In this document: piece by piece, positions 8,142 through 15,621 of the stretch
Layout: each line of letters opens with the position of its first letter
How positions within the stretch are numbered: position 1 is the first letter of the stretch
Origin: Microbispora hainanensis
GTDB lineage: Bacteria; Actinomycetota; Actinomycetes; Streptosporangiales; Streptosporangiaceae
NCBI RefSeq assembly: GCF_006874475.1
Contig: NZ_VIRM01000001.1
Location: 186,001-250,000, forward strand
Direction: 5' to 3'
DNA: 64,000 bases
Position numbers and translations under genes: made by a program
The notes under the pieces: generated by a model
What the model was told of the DNA's origin: nothing
The model's database searches: none
Seen by the model: only the letters and a program-made list of their open reading frames with translations

Positions 8142-9329
8142 ATGCCACGCCCACTGGCCATAACCGACGATCAGGAACTCCTCGACGATCTGCTCCGCAT
8201 CGCCGCCGCCGCGGGCGTCGAACTCGACGTCGCCCACGCGGCCGCCCAGGCCCGGCCACACTGGATGAGGGCGCCGCTGGTCGTGGTCGGCGGCGACCTG
8301 GCCGACGATCTCGCCGCCACGGGTCCGCCGCCCCGGCAGAACGTCGTCGTCGTGACGCGGACGGCCGACGACCCCGACATGTGGCGCAGGTGCGTCGCGG
8401 TCGGGGCGCACACCGTGCTGGAGCTGCCCGAGGCCGAGCGGCTCCTCGTGGAGGAGTTCGGCGACGCCGCCGAGCCCGTGACCAGGGCCGGCACGGTCCT
8501 GTGCGTCACGGGAGGGAAGGGCGGAGCCGGTGCCACCGTCCTCGCGGCCTCCCTGGCGCTGACGGCGTCCCGCGGCGGGCTGCGGACGCTCCTCGTCGAC
8601 GCCGACCCGCTCGGCGGCGGCGTCGACGTGCTGCTCGGTCAGGAGGAGGCCCAGGGCGCCCGCTGGCCCGACGTCGTCGGGAGAGAAGGCAGGGTGAGCT
8701 TCACCGCCCTTCAGGAGGCGCTGCCCACCTTCGGGGAGCTCACCGTGTTGTCGGCGCATCGCGGCGAGCCGGTGCGCATACCCCGGGAGGCGATGCGCGT
8801 CGTGCTCGACGCCGCGCAGCGTGGCTGCGACCTGATCGTGGTCGATGTGCCCCGCCATCTCGGCGAAGGCGAGGCCGAGGCGCTCGCCAGGGCCGCCGCG
8901 ACGCTCGTCGTCGTTCCGGCGGACCTGCGAGGAGCGCTCGCGGCGGCTCAGACGGTCACGCTGCTCCGGCCGGGGACCGGCGACCTGCGCCTGGTGATGC
9001 GCGCCGGGACGCTCGATCCCAAGGTGGTCGCGGCCTCTTTGTCGGTCCCGTGCGCCGGTGTGCTCCCGGAGGTGCGCGGACTCGTGGAGACGCTCGATCG
9101 GGGCGACCCGCCGCCGCTGCGCCGCTCCCCGTTGGGCCGCTTCTGCGCTGAGCTGCTCGACTCCCTCCTCGCCGGGTCCTCCCCACCCGACCTCGCCGAC
9201 AGGGCCGACAGGGCCGACAGGGCCGACAGGATCGACCTGGTCCGCCGGAGCCACCGGACTGACCGGAGCGACAGGAGCGACCGATCCGACGGGACCGGCC
9301 GGCGGTTCACCGGGGCGGGCGGCTCATGA
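8142..9329 (+). CDS. ssd: Septum-site determining protein Ssd (CpaE/MinD-like)
   Basis: A 395-residue protein of the helicase/secretion-neighbourhood CpaE-like family. The N-terminal 110 residues form a receiver-like domain. A ParA/MinD ATPase domain follows with deviant Walker A GGKGGAGAT (124-132) and DADPLGGGVD in switch I. In mycobacteria Ssd (Rv3660c) overproduction blocks septation and induces dormancy-like genes; in pilus systems CpaE localises the machinery. The last 50 residues are low-complexity Asp/Arg/Ser repeats partly encoded by a 9-bp tandem repeat, with no counterpart I recall in the family. AGGGAGA precedes ATG 8142. The gene overlaps the next one by 4 bp. Confidence 0.87.
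   Translation: MPRPLAITDDQELLDDLLRIAAAAGVELDVAHAAAQARPHWMRAPLVVVGGDLADDLAATGPPPRQNVVVVTRTADDPDMWRRCVAVGAHTVLELPEAERLLVEEFGDAAEPVTRAGTVLCVTGGKGGAGATVLAASLALTASRGGLRTLLVDADPLGGGVDVLLGQEEAQGARWPDVVGREGRVSFTALQEALPTFGELTVLSAHRGEPVRIPREAMRVVLDAAQRGCDLIVVDVPRHLGEGEAEALARAAATLVVVPADLRGALAAAQTVTLLRPGTGDLRLVMRAGTLDPKVVAASLSVPCAGVLPEVRGLVETLDRGDPPPLRRSPLGRFCAELLDSLLAGSSPPDLADRADRADRADRIDLVRRSHRTDRSDRSDRSDGTGRRFTGAGGS
9195..9230 (+). repeat. 9-bp tandem repeat inside ssd
   Basis: Four exact copies of gccgacagg encode Ala-Asp-Arg repeats. A looser gacaggagc-type array follows (9255-9290) and encodes Asp-Arg-Ser repeats. Confidence 0.95.
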
Positions 9330-10504
9330 CCCGCGAAGGCCCCGTGACCGCTCCCGGAGTCGCCGCCGATCTCGTCGAGGCGGTGCGTGTACGGCTGTCG
9401 CAGACCGGTGCCGCCCCCACCGCGGCCCAGGTGGCGGCGGCCCTGCGCGCGGAGCGGGCCGTGCTCGGCGACGCCGAGGTCCTCGCCGTCGCCCGAACGC
9501 TGCGCGCCCATCTCATCGGCGCCGGCCCGCTCGAAGCCCTGCTGGCCGAGCCGGGTGTGACGGACATCCTGGTCAACGGGCCTCGCGAGGTGTGGGTGGA
9601 CGACGGGGACGGCCTGCGCAGGACGAGCGTGACGTTTCCGGGAGACGACGAGGTCCGCAGGCTCGCCCAGCGCCTGGCCGCGGCGGCCGGGCGCCGTCTC
9701 GACGACGCCTGCCCCTACGCGGACGCCCGGCTCGCGGGCGGCGTCCGCCTGCACGCGGTGCTCCCGCCGATCGCGGCCGAGGGAACCTGCCTGTCCCTGC
9801 GGCTGCCGTCACGGCGGGCGTTCACCGTGGAGGAGCTCGCCGCGGAGGGTGGAGCCGCCGTGCTCCGCGCGATCATGGCGGCGCGGCTGGCGTTCCTGGT
9901 CACCGGAGGAACGGGAACAGGAAAAACGACGATGTTGAGTGCCATGCTCTCCCTCGCGGGTCCGGCCGAGCGTCTGCTGCTGGTCGAAGACTCCGCCGAG
10001 TTGCAGCCCGTGCACCCGCACGTCGTACGGCTGGAGGCACGGCCGCCGAACCTGGAGGGCGCGGGCGGGGTCGGGCTGCGCGATCTCGTACGGCAGGCCC
10101 TCCGGATGCGGCCCGACCGCCTCGTCGTGGGCGAGGTGCGGGGAGCGGAAGTTGTCGATCTCCTGGCGGCGCTCAACACCGGCCACGAGGGCGGCTGCGG
10201 CACGCTGCACGCCAACAACGCCGCCGACGTGCCCGCGCGACTGGAGGCTCTGGCCTGCGCGGCGGGGCTGTCGCGGGAGGCGGTGCACAGCCAGATCTCC
10301 GCCGCGCTCGATCTCGTCATCCACCTCGTGCGGGAGGCCGGCGGAGGCCGCCGCCGCGTCGCGGAGATCTGCGTGCTCCAACGCGGCCCGTCCGGCCTGG
10401 TGACCGCGGCCCCGGCCCTGACCTTCGATCCGGACGGCCGGGCGCGCCGGGGCCCGTCCTTCGAGACGTTGCGAGCACGCTGCCCGGCCTCGTGGCCGTC
10501 ATGA
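9326..10504 (+). CDS. tadA: TadA/CpaF secretion ATPase
   Basis: A 392-residue type II/IV secretion ATPase that would power assembly of Flp-type pili or pseudopili at the inner face of the membrane. The N-terminal domain carries the family motif EPGVTDILVNGP (75-86). Walker A is GGTGTGKTT (194-202). The Asp box (VEDSAEL) and Walker B region (RPDRLVVGEVRGAEV) are intact, as is the His box GTLHANNA. It belongs to the helicase/secretion-neighbourhood ATPase family (Rv3659c-like). The start overlaps the ssd stop by 4 bp and its stop overlaps the tadB start (ATGA), so ssd-tadA-tadB form one operon. Confidence 0.93.
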   Translation: MTREGPVTAPGVAADLVEAVRVRLSQTGAAPTAAQVAAALRAERAVLGDAEVLAVARTLRAHLIGAGPLEALLAEPGVTDILVNGPREVWVDDGDGLRRTSVTFPGDDEVRRLAQRLAAAAGRRLDDACPYADARLAGGVRLHAVLPPIAAEGTCLSLRLPSRRAFTVEELAAEGGAAVLRAIMAARLAFLVTGGTGTGKTTMLSAMLSLAGPAERLLLVEDSAELQPVHPHVVRLEARPPNLEGAGGVGLRDLVRQALRMRPDRLVVGEVRGAEVVDLLAALNTGHEGGCGTLHANNAADVPARLEALACAAGLSREAVHSQISAALDLVIHLVREAGGGRRRVAEICVLQRGPSGLVTAAPALTFDPDGRARRGPSFETLRARCPASWPS

Positions 10505-11241
10505 CGCCGCCGGGCGGGCTGGTCCCGGAACTGGTCGCGATGCTTGCCGCCGCGCTCGCCGCCTGGGAGTGGACCGGGCCGGATGCCGGGACGACACGGC
10601 TGACGTCGCTCACCCGGAGGCGGCGGCCAAGGGACATGCGCAGGTTCTGGGCCGCGCTCACCCGCCGTCCACGGCCGGGGGCGACGGCGGCGGCCTGGCG
10701 TGCGGCGTCCATCGAGCTGTGCCAGAGCCTGGCGGCCGAGCTGTCGGCGGGCAGGACTCCGGGAGACGCCCTCGCGCGGGCGGTCTCCTCGGTCGACCTG
10801 CCCGACCCGGCGGCGCTCGCCCCGGTGGTCGCCGCCGCCAGGGACGGCGGCGATGTCGCCGCGGCACTGCTGAACGCCGCCCCCGCCCGCGGCGGTGAGG
10901 GACTGGCCCGGCTGGCCGCGTGCTGGCGGGTCAGCGTGGCCGTGGGCGGGGGCCTCACCGCACTGGTGGAACGGGTGTGTGCGTCTCTGCGGGAGGCACA
11001 GGCCCATCGGGAAGAGGTCGCCGCCCAGCTTTCCGGCCCCAGGGCGACCGCCCGGATGCTGGCGGGCCTGCCCGTGCTCGGCCTGCTGATGGCCGCCGGG
11101 CTCGGCATGGATCCGCTGGCGTTCCTGTTCGGCGGCCCGGCGGGGTTCGTCTGCCTGGCCGTCGGGCTCGCCCTCGACACCGCCGGCGTCTGGTGGACCC
11201 GCAGGCTCGTCACCCGCGCGGAGGAGCTGACGCTGCCATGA
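10501..11241 (+). CDS. tadB: TadB-like inner-membrane platform protein
   Basis: A 246-residue type II secretion F-domain protein. The cytoplasmic F domain spans about residues 65-180 (AASIELCQSLAAELSAGRTP, with a second part SVAVGGGLTALVERVCASLR). Two C-terminal membrane helices follow (about 185-235). It would form the platform on which TadA acts. The ATG overlaps the TadA stop (ATGA). The N-terminal membrane helix is weak, so the protein is shorter than proteobacterial TadB, as is usual for actinobacteria. Confidence 0.85.
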   Translation: MTPPGGLVPELVAMLAAALAAWEWTGPDAGTTRLTSLTRRRRPRDMRRFWAALTRRPRPGATAAAWRAASIELCQSLAAELSAGRTPGDALARAVSSVDLPDPAALAPVVAAARDGGDVAAALLNAAPARGGEGLARLAACWRVSVAVGGGLTALVERVCASLREAQAHREEVAAQLSGPRATARMLAGLPVLGLLMAAGLGMDPLAFLFGGPAGFVCLAVGLALDTAGVWWTRRLVTRAEELTLP

Positions 11242-11455
11242 ACGGACGGCCCCGGCATTGACATGCGGGGACGGTGCGGGTGATCGGAGGCACGGTCGGC
11301 CAGTGCGGCGGCCGATCGGGGGTGCGGGCGGCGGCCGTGCGAGAGGTGTGGCGAGCGGCAGGTGTCACATGTGCCGAAGAGTAAGGCCGTCGTCGTGAGA
11401 GACGACGCCGGTTGTTGTGCTGGAGACGCTTGTCCTGCTGGAGAGGGAGCGAGAC

Positions 11456-12211
11456 ATGATCGCCATGCTGGCCGGGCTCCTGACCACGCTCGCCATGCTG
11501 GCGTGGCCGGTCGCCCGTTCGCCGGCCGTGCGGCTCAACGCCATCGCGTCGTCGGCGGCGTCGGAGACGCAGGCAAGGGGGTCACCAGACCCTGGGTCGA
11601 TGAGCGCGAGCGCGGCAGGCCGGGGGATGGCGGTCGCGGCACCCGTGGGGGTCGCGCTGTTCCTGTTTCTCGGCGGCCTGATGGGGGCGTGCGCGGGGAC
11701 GGTGGCGGCCATCGGTCTATTCGCCGCCGTCCGCAGGCGGGAACCGGCCGAGGTCAGGCGCCGCCGGGAGCGTATGGGGGCCGACCTTCCGTTCGCCGTC
11801 GATTTGATCGTGGCCTCTCTCCGGGCAGGACAACCGATGAGCGGGGCCGTCGAGACGACCGCCGCCGCGATCGCCGGCCCGGTGGGCGAGCGCCTCTCAT
11901 GGGCGGGTGCCCGCATGCGCCTGGGCGCGCCTCCCGAGGAGGCCTGGACCGCACTGTCCGATGAACCGGCGCTCGCTCCTCTGGCCAGAACGATGATCCG
12001 GGCCGCCCAGAGCGGCGCGCCGGTCGCCGACGTCCTCACCCGGCTCGCCGACGACGCCCGGCGTACGGCTCAGGCCAGGGCGTCGGCCGCGGCGCGGAGG
12101 GTGGGCGTCCACGCCGTCGCACCGCTCGGGCTCTGCTTCCTGCCGGCCTTCGTCTTCCTGGGGATCGTCCCCATGGTCGCGGGCCTGGCGGGTCAGATCC
12201 TCCTGCCGTGA
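11456..12211 (+). CDS. tadC: TadC-like inner-membrane platform protein
   Basis: A 251-residue second F-domain protein. Membrane helices lie near residues 2-20 and 58-85. The F domain reads ADLPFAVDLIVASLRAGQP, then GLCFLPAFVFLGIVPMVAGL closes the protein. With TadB it forms the heteromeric platform of the Flp system. I chose ATG 11456, preceded by GAGGGAG-type sequence, over the upstream in-frame GTG. A 214-bp gap with a small hairpin (11388-11407) separates it from tadB, so it may have its own promoter. Confidence 0.85.
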   Translation: MIAMLAGLLTTLAMLAWPVARSPAVRLNAIASSAASETQARGSPDPGSMSASAAGRGMAVAAPVGVALFLFLGGLMGACAGTVAAIGLFAAVRRREPAEVRRRRERMGADLPFAVDLIVASLRAGQPMSGAVETTAAAIAGPVGERLSWAGARMRLGAPPEEAWTALSDEPALAPLARTMIRAAQSGAPVADVLTRLADDARRTAQARASAAARRVGVHAVAPLGLCFLPAFVFLGIVPMVAGLAGQILLP

Positions 12212-12266
12212 GCAACAGGCCGGCTCCTCCTGATGACCAAGGGGCAGACCTCCTGCATGAACAGTC

Positions 12267-12401
12267 TGTGGACAACCTCATCCACACCTGTGGACAGCGG
12301 GCGGAGCAAATGACCCAAGAGCTCATGATTGGCCGGTCGTATCTCCACACATGAAGGCGCTGTCGCTGTGGACAACTGCGGCTGCAGCGCTCTTGTCCAC
12401 A
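12267..12401. promoter_or_regulatory. Cluster of DnaA boxes
   Basis: Exact boxes are TGTGGACAA at 12267-12275 and 12367-12375 and TTGTCCACA at 12393-12401. One-mismatch boxes are TCATCCACA (12278-12286) and TGTGGACAG (12289-12297). The first three start exactly 11 bp apart. The cluster lies in the 284-bp gap before the pilin gene. Confidence 0.65.
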
Positions 12402-12495
12402 GAACCGTGCTCGGCCCGGATTCGGCCATCCGTGATCCCGCAGTCTGGCCCCAGCGCGGGCGGAGTGGCCGCCCCGAGCGGGACCAGGAGGACCG

Positions 12496-12978
12496 ATGAG
12501 CAAGCACGCCGCGACCGGCCGGAGGAACCAGACGGGCACGACCCTCCGGCGGCGAGACGCCAGCGCTGTGGGCCGTCACAGGGCGCGACCGGCACGATGG
12601 GCGGCGCTCCTGCGCTCCGCACGAAGGGCACTGCTCGGCCGCTCCGGGCGTGCGTCCCTGTTCACACGCTTCGGCCGTTGGGCGGGAGTCGGCCGGCTAC
12701 GGAACGCCGTGCAGGCGGTGGGCGGCGTCTCGCGGAGGTCGTGCGCCGCACTGCGGCGATCGGTCGGCACAGCCTCGCGCCGTGCTCGGGAGCTGTCCGT
12801 TCAGTGGGCGGTGCAGGCCGGGACGAGGGCCGACGCGGGCATGTCCACCGCGGAGTACGCCGTCGGCACCATAGCCGCCTGCGGGTTCGCCGCGCTGCTC
12901 TGGAAGGTGGTCACCAGTGCCGAAGTGAGGTCCATGCTCGCCGCGCTCATCCAGAAGGCGCTGAAGCTGGCCGCCTGA
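12496..12978 (+). CDS. DUF4244 Flp-type pilin-like protein with long basic leader
   Basis: A 160-residue protein. The C-terminal 46 residues are the DUF4244/Flp pilin module. Prepilin peptidase would cleave after Gly115 (DAG, then MSTAEYAVGTIAACGF), with Glu at +5 and Tyr at +6 as in Flp pilins. A hydrophobic helix follows. The 115-residue leader is extremely Arg/Ala-rich and far longer than the short leaders of family members I know. The start has a strong AGGAGG site 5 bp upstream, which supports the long form; an internal ATG at 12841 is the only short alternative. No prepilin peptidase gene is in the window. Confidence 0.8.
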   Translation: MSKHAATGRRNQTGTTLRRRDASAVGRHRARPARWAALLRSARRALLGRSGRASLFTRFGRWAGVGRLRNAVQAVGGVSRRSCAALRRSVGTASRRARELSVQWAVQAGTRADAGMSTAEYAVGTIAACGFAALLWKVVTSAEVRSMLAALIQKALKLAA

Positions 12979-12989
12979 GGCTTCCGGCG

Positions 12990-13490
12990 ATGCGCTGCTG
13001 TGCGTGGATGCCGCGACGCCGGGTGGCGGACCTGCGGCTTCGGCAGGATCGGGGATCGGTGACGGCGGAGACCGCTGTCGCGCTTCCGGCCCTCGTGCTG
13101 GTGCTGACCGCCGCACTGTGGGCGGTGACGATCGTGGGCGCGCAACTGCGATGCGTCGATGCGGCCGGGGCCGGTGCACGGGCGGCGGCGCGCGGCGAGG
13201 TGGCCGAGGAGGTGCGCGAGGCGGTCCTGCGGCTGGCTCCGGAGGGGGCCACGGTGACGATTCGCGTGGGGGCGGACACCACCCGGGTCGAGGTCGTCGC
13301 GACGGTCCGGCCGCCTTTCAGGACGCCGCTTCCGCCGGCTCGCCTCCGGGCCGCCGCCGTCTCCAGCACCGAACCCGGCGTTTTTGCGCCGCTGTCAGCG
13401 CCTGCCGAGGCGACCCGGTCTCCGGGCTTCCGGGAAGACCTGGGCGCTCCGAGATCAGGCGTACGCGGCCGACCAGGCATACGCGGCTGA
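12990..13490 (+). CDS. TadE-like pseudopilin
   Basis: A 166-residue TadE-family protein (Rv3655c-like). A short basic leader ends in QDRG, then SVTAETAVALPALVLVLTAA provides the class III signal with Glu at +5 and the membrane helix. The extracytoplasmic domain is small and the C-terminal 55 residues are Pro/Ala/Arg-rich. It probably forms a minor pilin or assembly pseudopilin with its neighbours. The ATG is 9 bp after the pilin stop; an internal ATG at 13008 is also possible. Confidence 0.8.
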   Translation: MRCCAWMPRRRVADLRLRQDRGSVTAETAVALPALVLVLTAALWAVTIVGAQLRCVDAAGAGARAAARGEVAEEVREAVLRLAPEGATVTIRVGADTTRVEVVATVRPPFRTPLPPARLRAAAVSSTEPGVFAPLSAPAEATRSPGFREDLGAPRSGVRGRPGIRG

Positions 13491-13505
13491 CGAGGCGAGC
13501 GGGCC

Positions 13506-13901
13506 ATGTGGATGAGGAGAGCGCAGGCATGCAGGGGCGCAGCGCGCTCCGGGCGGGAACGCGGCTCGGCGACCATCTGGACGATCGCCCTCATGACCGC
13601 CGTCTGGGCGGTGGCGATGGTCGTCGTCCAGGTGGGCGTCGCTCGCGTCGCGCGACATCGAGCGCAGAGCGCCGCCGACCTCGGCGCGCTCGAGGCCGCT
13701 CGCGTGGCGCTGGCCGCCCCGACCGAGGCGTGTCATCGAGCGAAGGCGATCACGGTCGCCAACGGCGCGGCGCTGCGGTCGTGCTCGCTGTCGGGCGATG
13801 TCGCCGAGGTCGTGGTGACCGTGCGGTTCGTGGTCCCCCTCATCGGTTCCGCGACGGCCACCGCCTCCGCATCGGCCGGTCCGGTCGGTGCCCCGGCATG
13901 A
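13506..13901 (+). CDS. Second TadE-like protein of the helicase/secretion neighbourhood
   Basis: A 131-residue protein (Rv3654c-like). RERGSATIWTIALMTAVWAV provides a class III-like signal and membrane helix (residues 18-45) without the Glu at +5, which is replaced by Trp. HRAQSAADLGALEAARVAL is typical of Tad-like pseudopilins, as are two cysteines in the exported part. It starts 15 bp after the TadE gene and ends the pilus gene set. Its function is unknown beyond membership of this conserved cluster. Confidence 0.78.
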   Translation: MWMRRAQACRGAARSGRERGSATIWTIALMTAVWAVAMVVVQVGVARVARHRAQSAADLGALEAARVALAAPTEACHRAKAITVANGAALRSCSLSGDVAEVVVTVRFVVPLIGSATATASASAGPVGAPA

Positions 13902-14007
13902 GAAGGCCGGCCCGGTGGGCGGATCAGCGCGCGGCAAAGAACAAGACTGCTCTTTTCCCGAGGGCCGCCCTAGGTTCGGCAGTCGTGGCGGGCGAAGGGA
14001 GCGCACG

Positions 14008-15414
14008 GTGACGGAGCTCTGGGAGATGGCGGCGAGCGACCTGGCCGAGCTTGTCAGGGGCGAGGAGGTGTCGTGCCGTGAGGTGATCGAGGCCCATCTA
14101 CGACGCATCGAGGCGGTGAACCCACGGGTGAACGCCGTGACGGTGACGCTGGCGGAGGACGCGCTGGAAACGGCGGACGCGGCCGACGCGGCGCTGCGGC
14201 GGGGCGTTCCGCCCGGACCATTGTGCGGAGTGCCGATGACGGTCAAGGAGAACATCGACGTGGCGGGGTCGGCGACGACTCTCGGGATCGTCCCGTTGCG
14301 GGATGCGGTCGCGGCAGAGGACGCGCCGCACATCGCCGAATTGCGTGCGGCGGGGGCGATTCCGCTGGGCCGCACCAACATGCCGGAGTTCGGCATGCGG
14401 TGGCACACCGACAACGCGCTGCGGGGCGCGACGCGTAACCCATGGTCGGCAGGGCACACGGCGGGTGGTTCGAGTGGCGGCGACGCGGTCGCCGTGGCCG
14501 CGGGGATGGCCCCGCTCGGCATGGGAAACGACGGCGCCGGCTCCCTGCGCTGGCCGGCGCAGTGCTGTGGGGTCGCGGCGCTGAAACCCTCGCTCGGCCG
14601 GGTGGCTCAGGCAGGCGCCGGGGGCGCCCGGCGGCCAACTCCGTTCGCGTTCCAGTTGCTGGGTGTGCACGGCCCCATCGCCCGGCACGTACGCGACCTG
14701 CGACTGGCGTTCCGGCACATGTGCGGACAGCCGGGAGGAGACCCGTGGTACGCCCCGGTCCCTCTGGAAGGGCCGCGGATGGCCGCCCCGATTCGTGTGT
14801 CGGTCGTCGCCCGCCCCGGGGGAGCCCCTGTGCACCCCGATGTGGCCGGGGCCGTCCGCGCGGCCGCCGGGATCCTGTCCGACGTCGGATATCTGGTCGA
14901 GGAGAGTGAGGCCCCGGCACTCGAAAGAGCAGCAGAGATCTACACGCAGATCATGTCGAGGTTCGGGCGCGTGCATGACGAACAGCCACCGGTGCACGAG
15001 CTGGCCTCCGAGGCGTTCGTCCGCTTCTGGGCCGTCTACGAGCCCATCTGGACGGAGGCGGCGGGTGCGCCCACGTTCGATCCGATGATGGAGAGAGCCA
15101 CGATCGCGCGGCACTGGGCCGAGTGGATGCGCCGGACCCCCTTGATCCTCGCACCGATCTGTACGAGACCGGCGTTCGCCGTGGGGGCCGACCTCGATCC
15201 GGCCTGGCTGGCGGACTGGCCCGCGTCGATGCGAATGAGCGTGGCGGCGAACCTGCTGGGGCTCCCTGCGGTGGCGGTGCCGATCGCCGAACGCGGCGGG
15301 CCTCCGCAGGCGGTGCAGATCATCGGTCCCCGATTCCGCGAGGATCTCTGCCTCGCGGCGGCGGCCGCCGTCGAAGCCGCGATCCCGCCGCTGACACCCG
15401 TCGATCCGCGATGA
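14008..15414 (+). CDS. Amidase-signature family enzyme
   Basis: A 468-residue amidase of the signature family, which hydrolyses carboxamides with a Ser-cisSer-Lys triad. All three are visible: K80 in MTVKENID, the serines of GGSSGG at 155-156, and nucleophile S179 in GNDGAGSLR. It is not the GatA subunit by context (no gatB/gatC nearby). The substrate is unknown; an indoleacetamide or aryl-amide hydrolase type is possible. GTG 14008 follows GAAGGGAG. The gene sits between the pilus genes and the fibronectin-like gene in the same direction, an insertion relative to the mycobacterial order. Confidence 0.85.
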   Translation: MTELWEMAASDLAELVRGEEVSCREVIEAHLRRIEAVNPRVNAVTVTLAEDALETADAADAALRRGVPPGPLCGVPMTVKENIDVAGSATTLGIVPLRDAVAAEDAPHIAELRAAGAIPLGRTNMPEFGMRWHTDNALRGATRNPWSAGHTAGGSSGGDAVAVAAGMAPLGMGNDGAGSLRWPAQCCGVAALKPSLGRVAQAGAGGARRPTPFAFQLLGVHGPIARHVRDLRLAFRHMCGQPGGDPWYAPVPLEGPRMAAPIRVSVVARPGGAPVHPDVAGAVRAAAGILSDVGYLVEESEAPALERAAEIYTQIMSRFGRVHDEQPPVHELASEAFVRFWAVYEPIWTEAAGAPTFDPMMERATIARHWAEWMRRTPLILAPICTRPAFAVGADLDPAWLADWPASMRMSVAANLLGLPAVAVPIAERGGPPQAVQIIGPRFREDLCLAAAAAVEAAIPPLTPVDPR

Positions 15415-15621
15415 GGCCTTATCGGCCGGTCAGGTGCGACCTGGCACAGAGCGCATTTGGATCCTCCGCATTTGAGGCTACTTCTGTCGCAAAAGAATCA
15501 CGACTTCTTAGACATAAGGTCCAAGAGTGGACGGCTGGCGTAAAGTGCCGCGTACTCTCCGTCGCCGTGCGTGTTCGGCCGAGACAGCCGGGGCGGGCGG
15601 TTCTGTATGAAGGGATGCGTC

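Noticed and set aside
12267-12401. Chromosomal origin (oriC)
   Set aside because: There are too few boxes and no dnaA, dnaN, gyrB or rpmH nearby. A secondary DnaA-binding cluster is more reasonable.
14008-15414. GatA subunit of the amidotransferase
   Set aside because: No gatB/gatC genes nearby, and the sequence around the nucleophile (GNDGAGSLR) differs from GatA.
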